NCBI RefSeq assembly: GCF_001571775.1 | Contig: NZ_LRVM01000008.1 | Span: 53,362-117,361 of the forward strand | DNA from: Anaerotignum neopropionicum | GTDB taxonomy: Bacteria; Bacillota; Clostridia; Lachnospirales; Anaerotignaceae | Length of the DNA: 64,000 nt | Reading direction: 5' to 3' | Shown here: positions 63,898 through 64,000 of the stretch, piece by piece | Numbering within the stretch: position 1 is the first letter of the stretch | Layout: each line of letters starts with the position of its first letter | Program-made: the position numbers and the translations under genes | The notes under the pieces: model-generated | The model's database searches: none | Told to the model about the DNA's origin: nothing | Seen by the model: the letters and a program-made list of their open reading frames with translations, nothing else

Positions 63898-63961
63898 GAA
63901 TCCTCCTTTGGTAGAATAAATGTAGGTTTGCCAACCACATCAAAGACCAAAAGGAGGATTC
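63898..63961 (+). promoter_or_regulatory. Stem-loop burying the tnpA ribosome site
   Basis: GAATCCTCCTTTGGT (63898-63912) pairs with ACCAAAAGGAGGATTC (63946-63961, one extra A), and an inner ATGTAGGTT/AACCACAT hairpin fills the loop. The right arm includes the AAGGAGG site of the transposase. IS200 is known to fold its leader this way to limit translation. Confidence 0.75.
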
Positions 63962-63964
63962 AAA

Positions 63965-64000
63965 ATGACTAATAATAGTTTAGCACATACAACATGGGAA
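63965..64000 (+). CDS. tnpA: IS200/IS605-family transposase TnpA, 5' end only
   Basis: The window ends after twelve codons, MTNNSLAHTTWE. IS200-type Y1 transposases begin with the same SLAHTxW pattern followed by a CKYHIVF motif, which would lie beyond the edge. The AAGGAGGATTC site, the structured leader and the left-end hairpin support the call. The enzyme nicks single-stranded DNA through a catalytic Tyr, which is not visible here. Confidence 0.7.
   Translation, partial: MTNNSLAHTTWE

Overview
The window looks like a chromosomal segment of a low-GC, spore-forming anaerobic Firmicute of class Clostridia, probably Lachnospirales-like. Clues from the sequence are two alpha/beta-type small acid-soluble spore proteins, a rubrerythrin, a clostridial single-chain PurL, a Na+-type V-ATPase operon, a lysine riboswitch on the dap genes, strong GGAGG ribosome binding sites and abundant T-rich intrinsic terminators. 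No rRNA, tRNA or CRISPR array was seen. The genus is not claimed.

Layout. 1-10.4 kb: the 3' part of a purine operon (purM-purN-IMP cyclohydrolase-purB-AICAR transformylase-purD-purL), in which the usual bifunctional PurH is split into two genes. 10.4-22 kb: a catabolic locus with a GntR/FCD regulator, a TRAP transporter (dctPQM), an acetoin-dehydrogenase-type 2-oxoacid/acyloin dehydrogenase complex (E1 alpha, E1 beta, E2, lipoyl-E3), a beta-hydroxyacid dehydrogenase and a PPC/DUF296 protein. The substrate cannot be read from sequence. 22-35 kb: an assortment of single genes: MBL-fold hydrolase, AEC permease, a glyoxalase paired with a protein ending in a natural His/Cys-rich tail, rubrerythrin, sfsA, a D,D-carboxypeptidase, a GGDEF protein, LysE exporter, SASP, and a divergent Crp/Fnr regulator and ferredoxin pair. 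35-43.5 kb: a cation/proton antiporter, uvrB-uvrA, a tandem-OB SSB-like protein and a CobO-like adenosyltransferase. 43.5-46.7 kb: a decayed accessory island (IS1182-like transposase remnant, ArdA-like antirestriction remnant, orphan lipoprotein). 46.8-50.4 kb: the lysine/diaminopimelate operon asd-dapA-dapB on the minus strand behind a lysine riboswitch and terminator. 50.4-53 kb: SASP-like protein, methyltransferase, hslO, NUDIX. 53-62 kb: a nine-gene V-ATPase operon whose c-subunit carries the Na+-binding signature. 62-64 kb: a class I aminotransferase with a structured leader, then the left end of an IS200/IS605 element cut off by the window edge.

The feature I find most worth following is a dispersed intergenic element built from back-to-back short perfect hairpins, present about four times (3.9, 22.1, 31.2 and 34.6 kb), once inside the purine operon. 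Its copies keep the hairpin layout while several stem sequences differ. Other candidates are the structured leaders at 18.4-18.7 kb and 62.39-62.49 kb, the TRAP/dehydrogenase catabolic locus, and the His-tail protein/glyoxalase pair. Assignments rest on motif recognition by eye; no database search was run.
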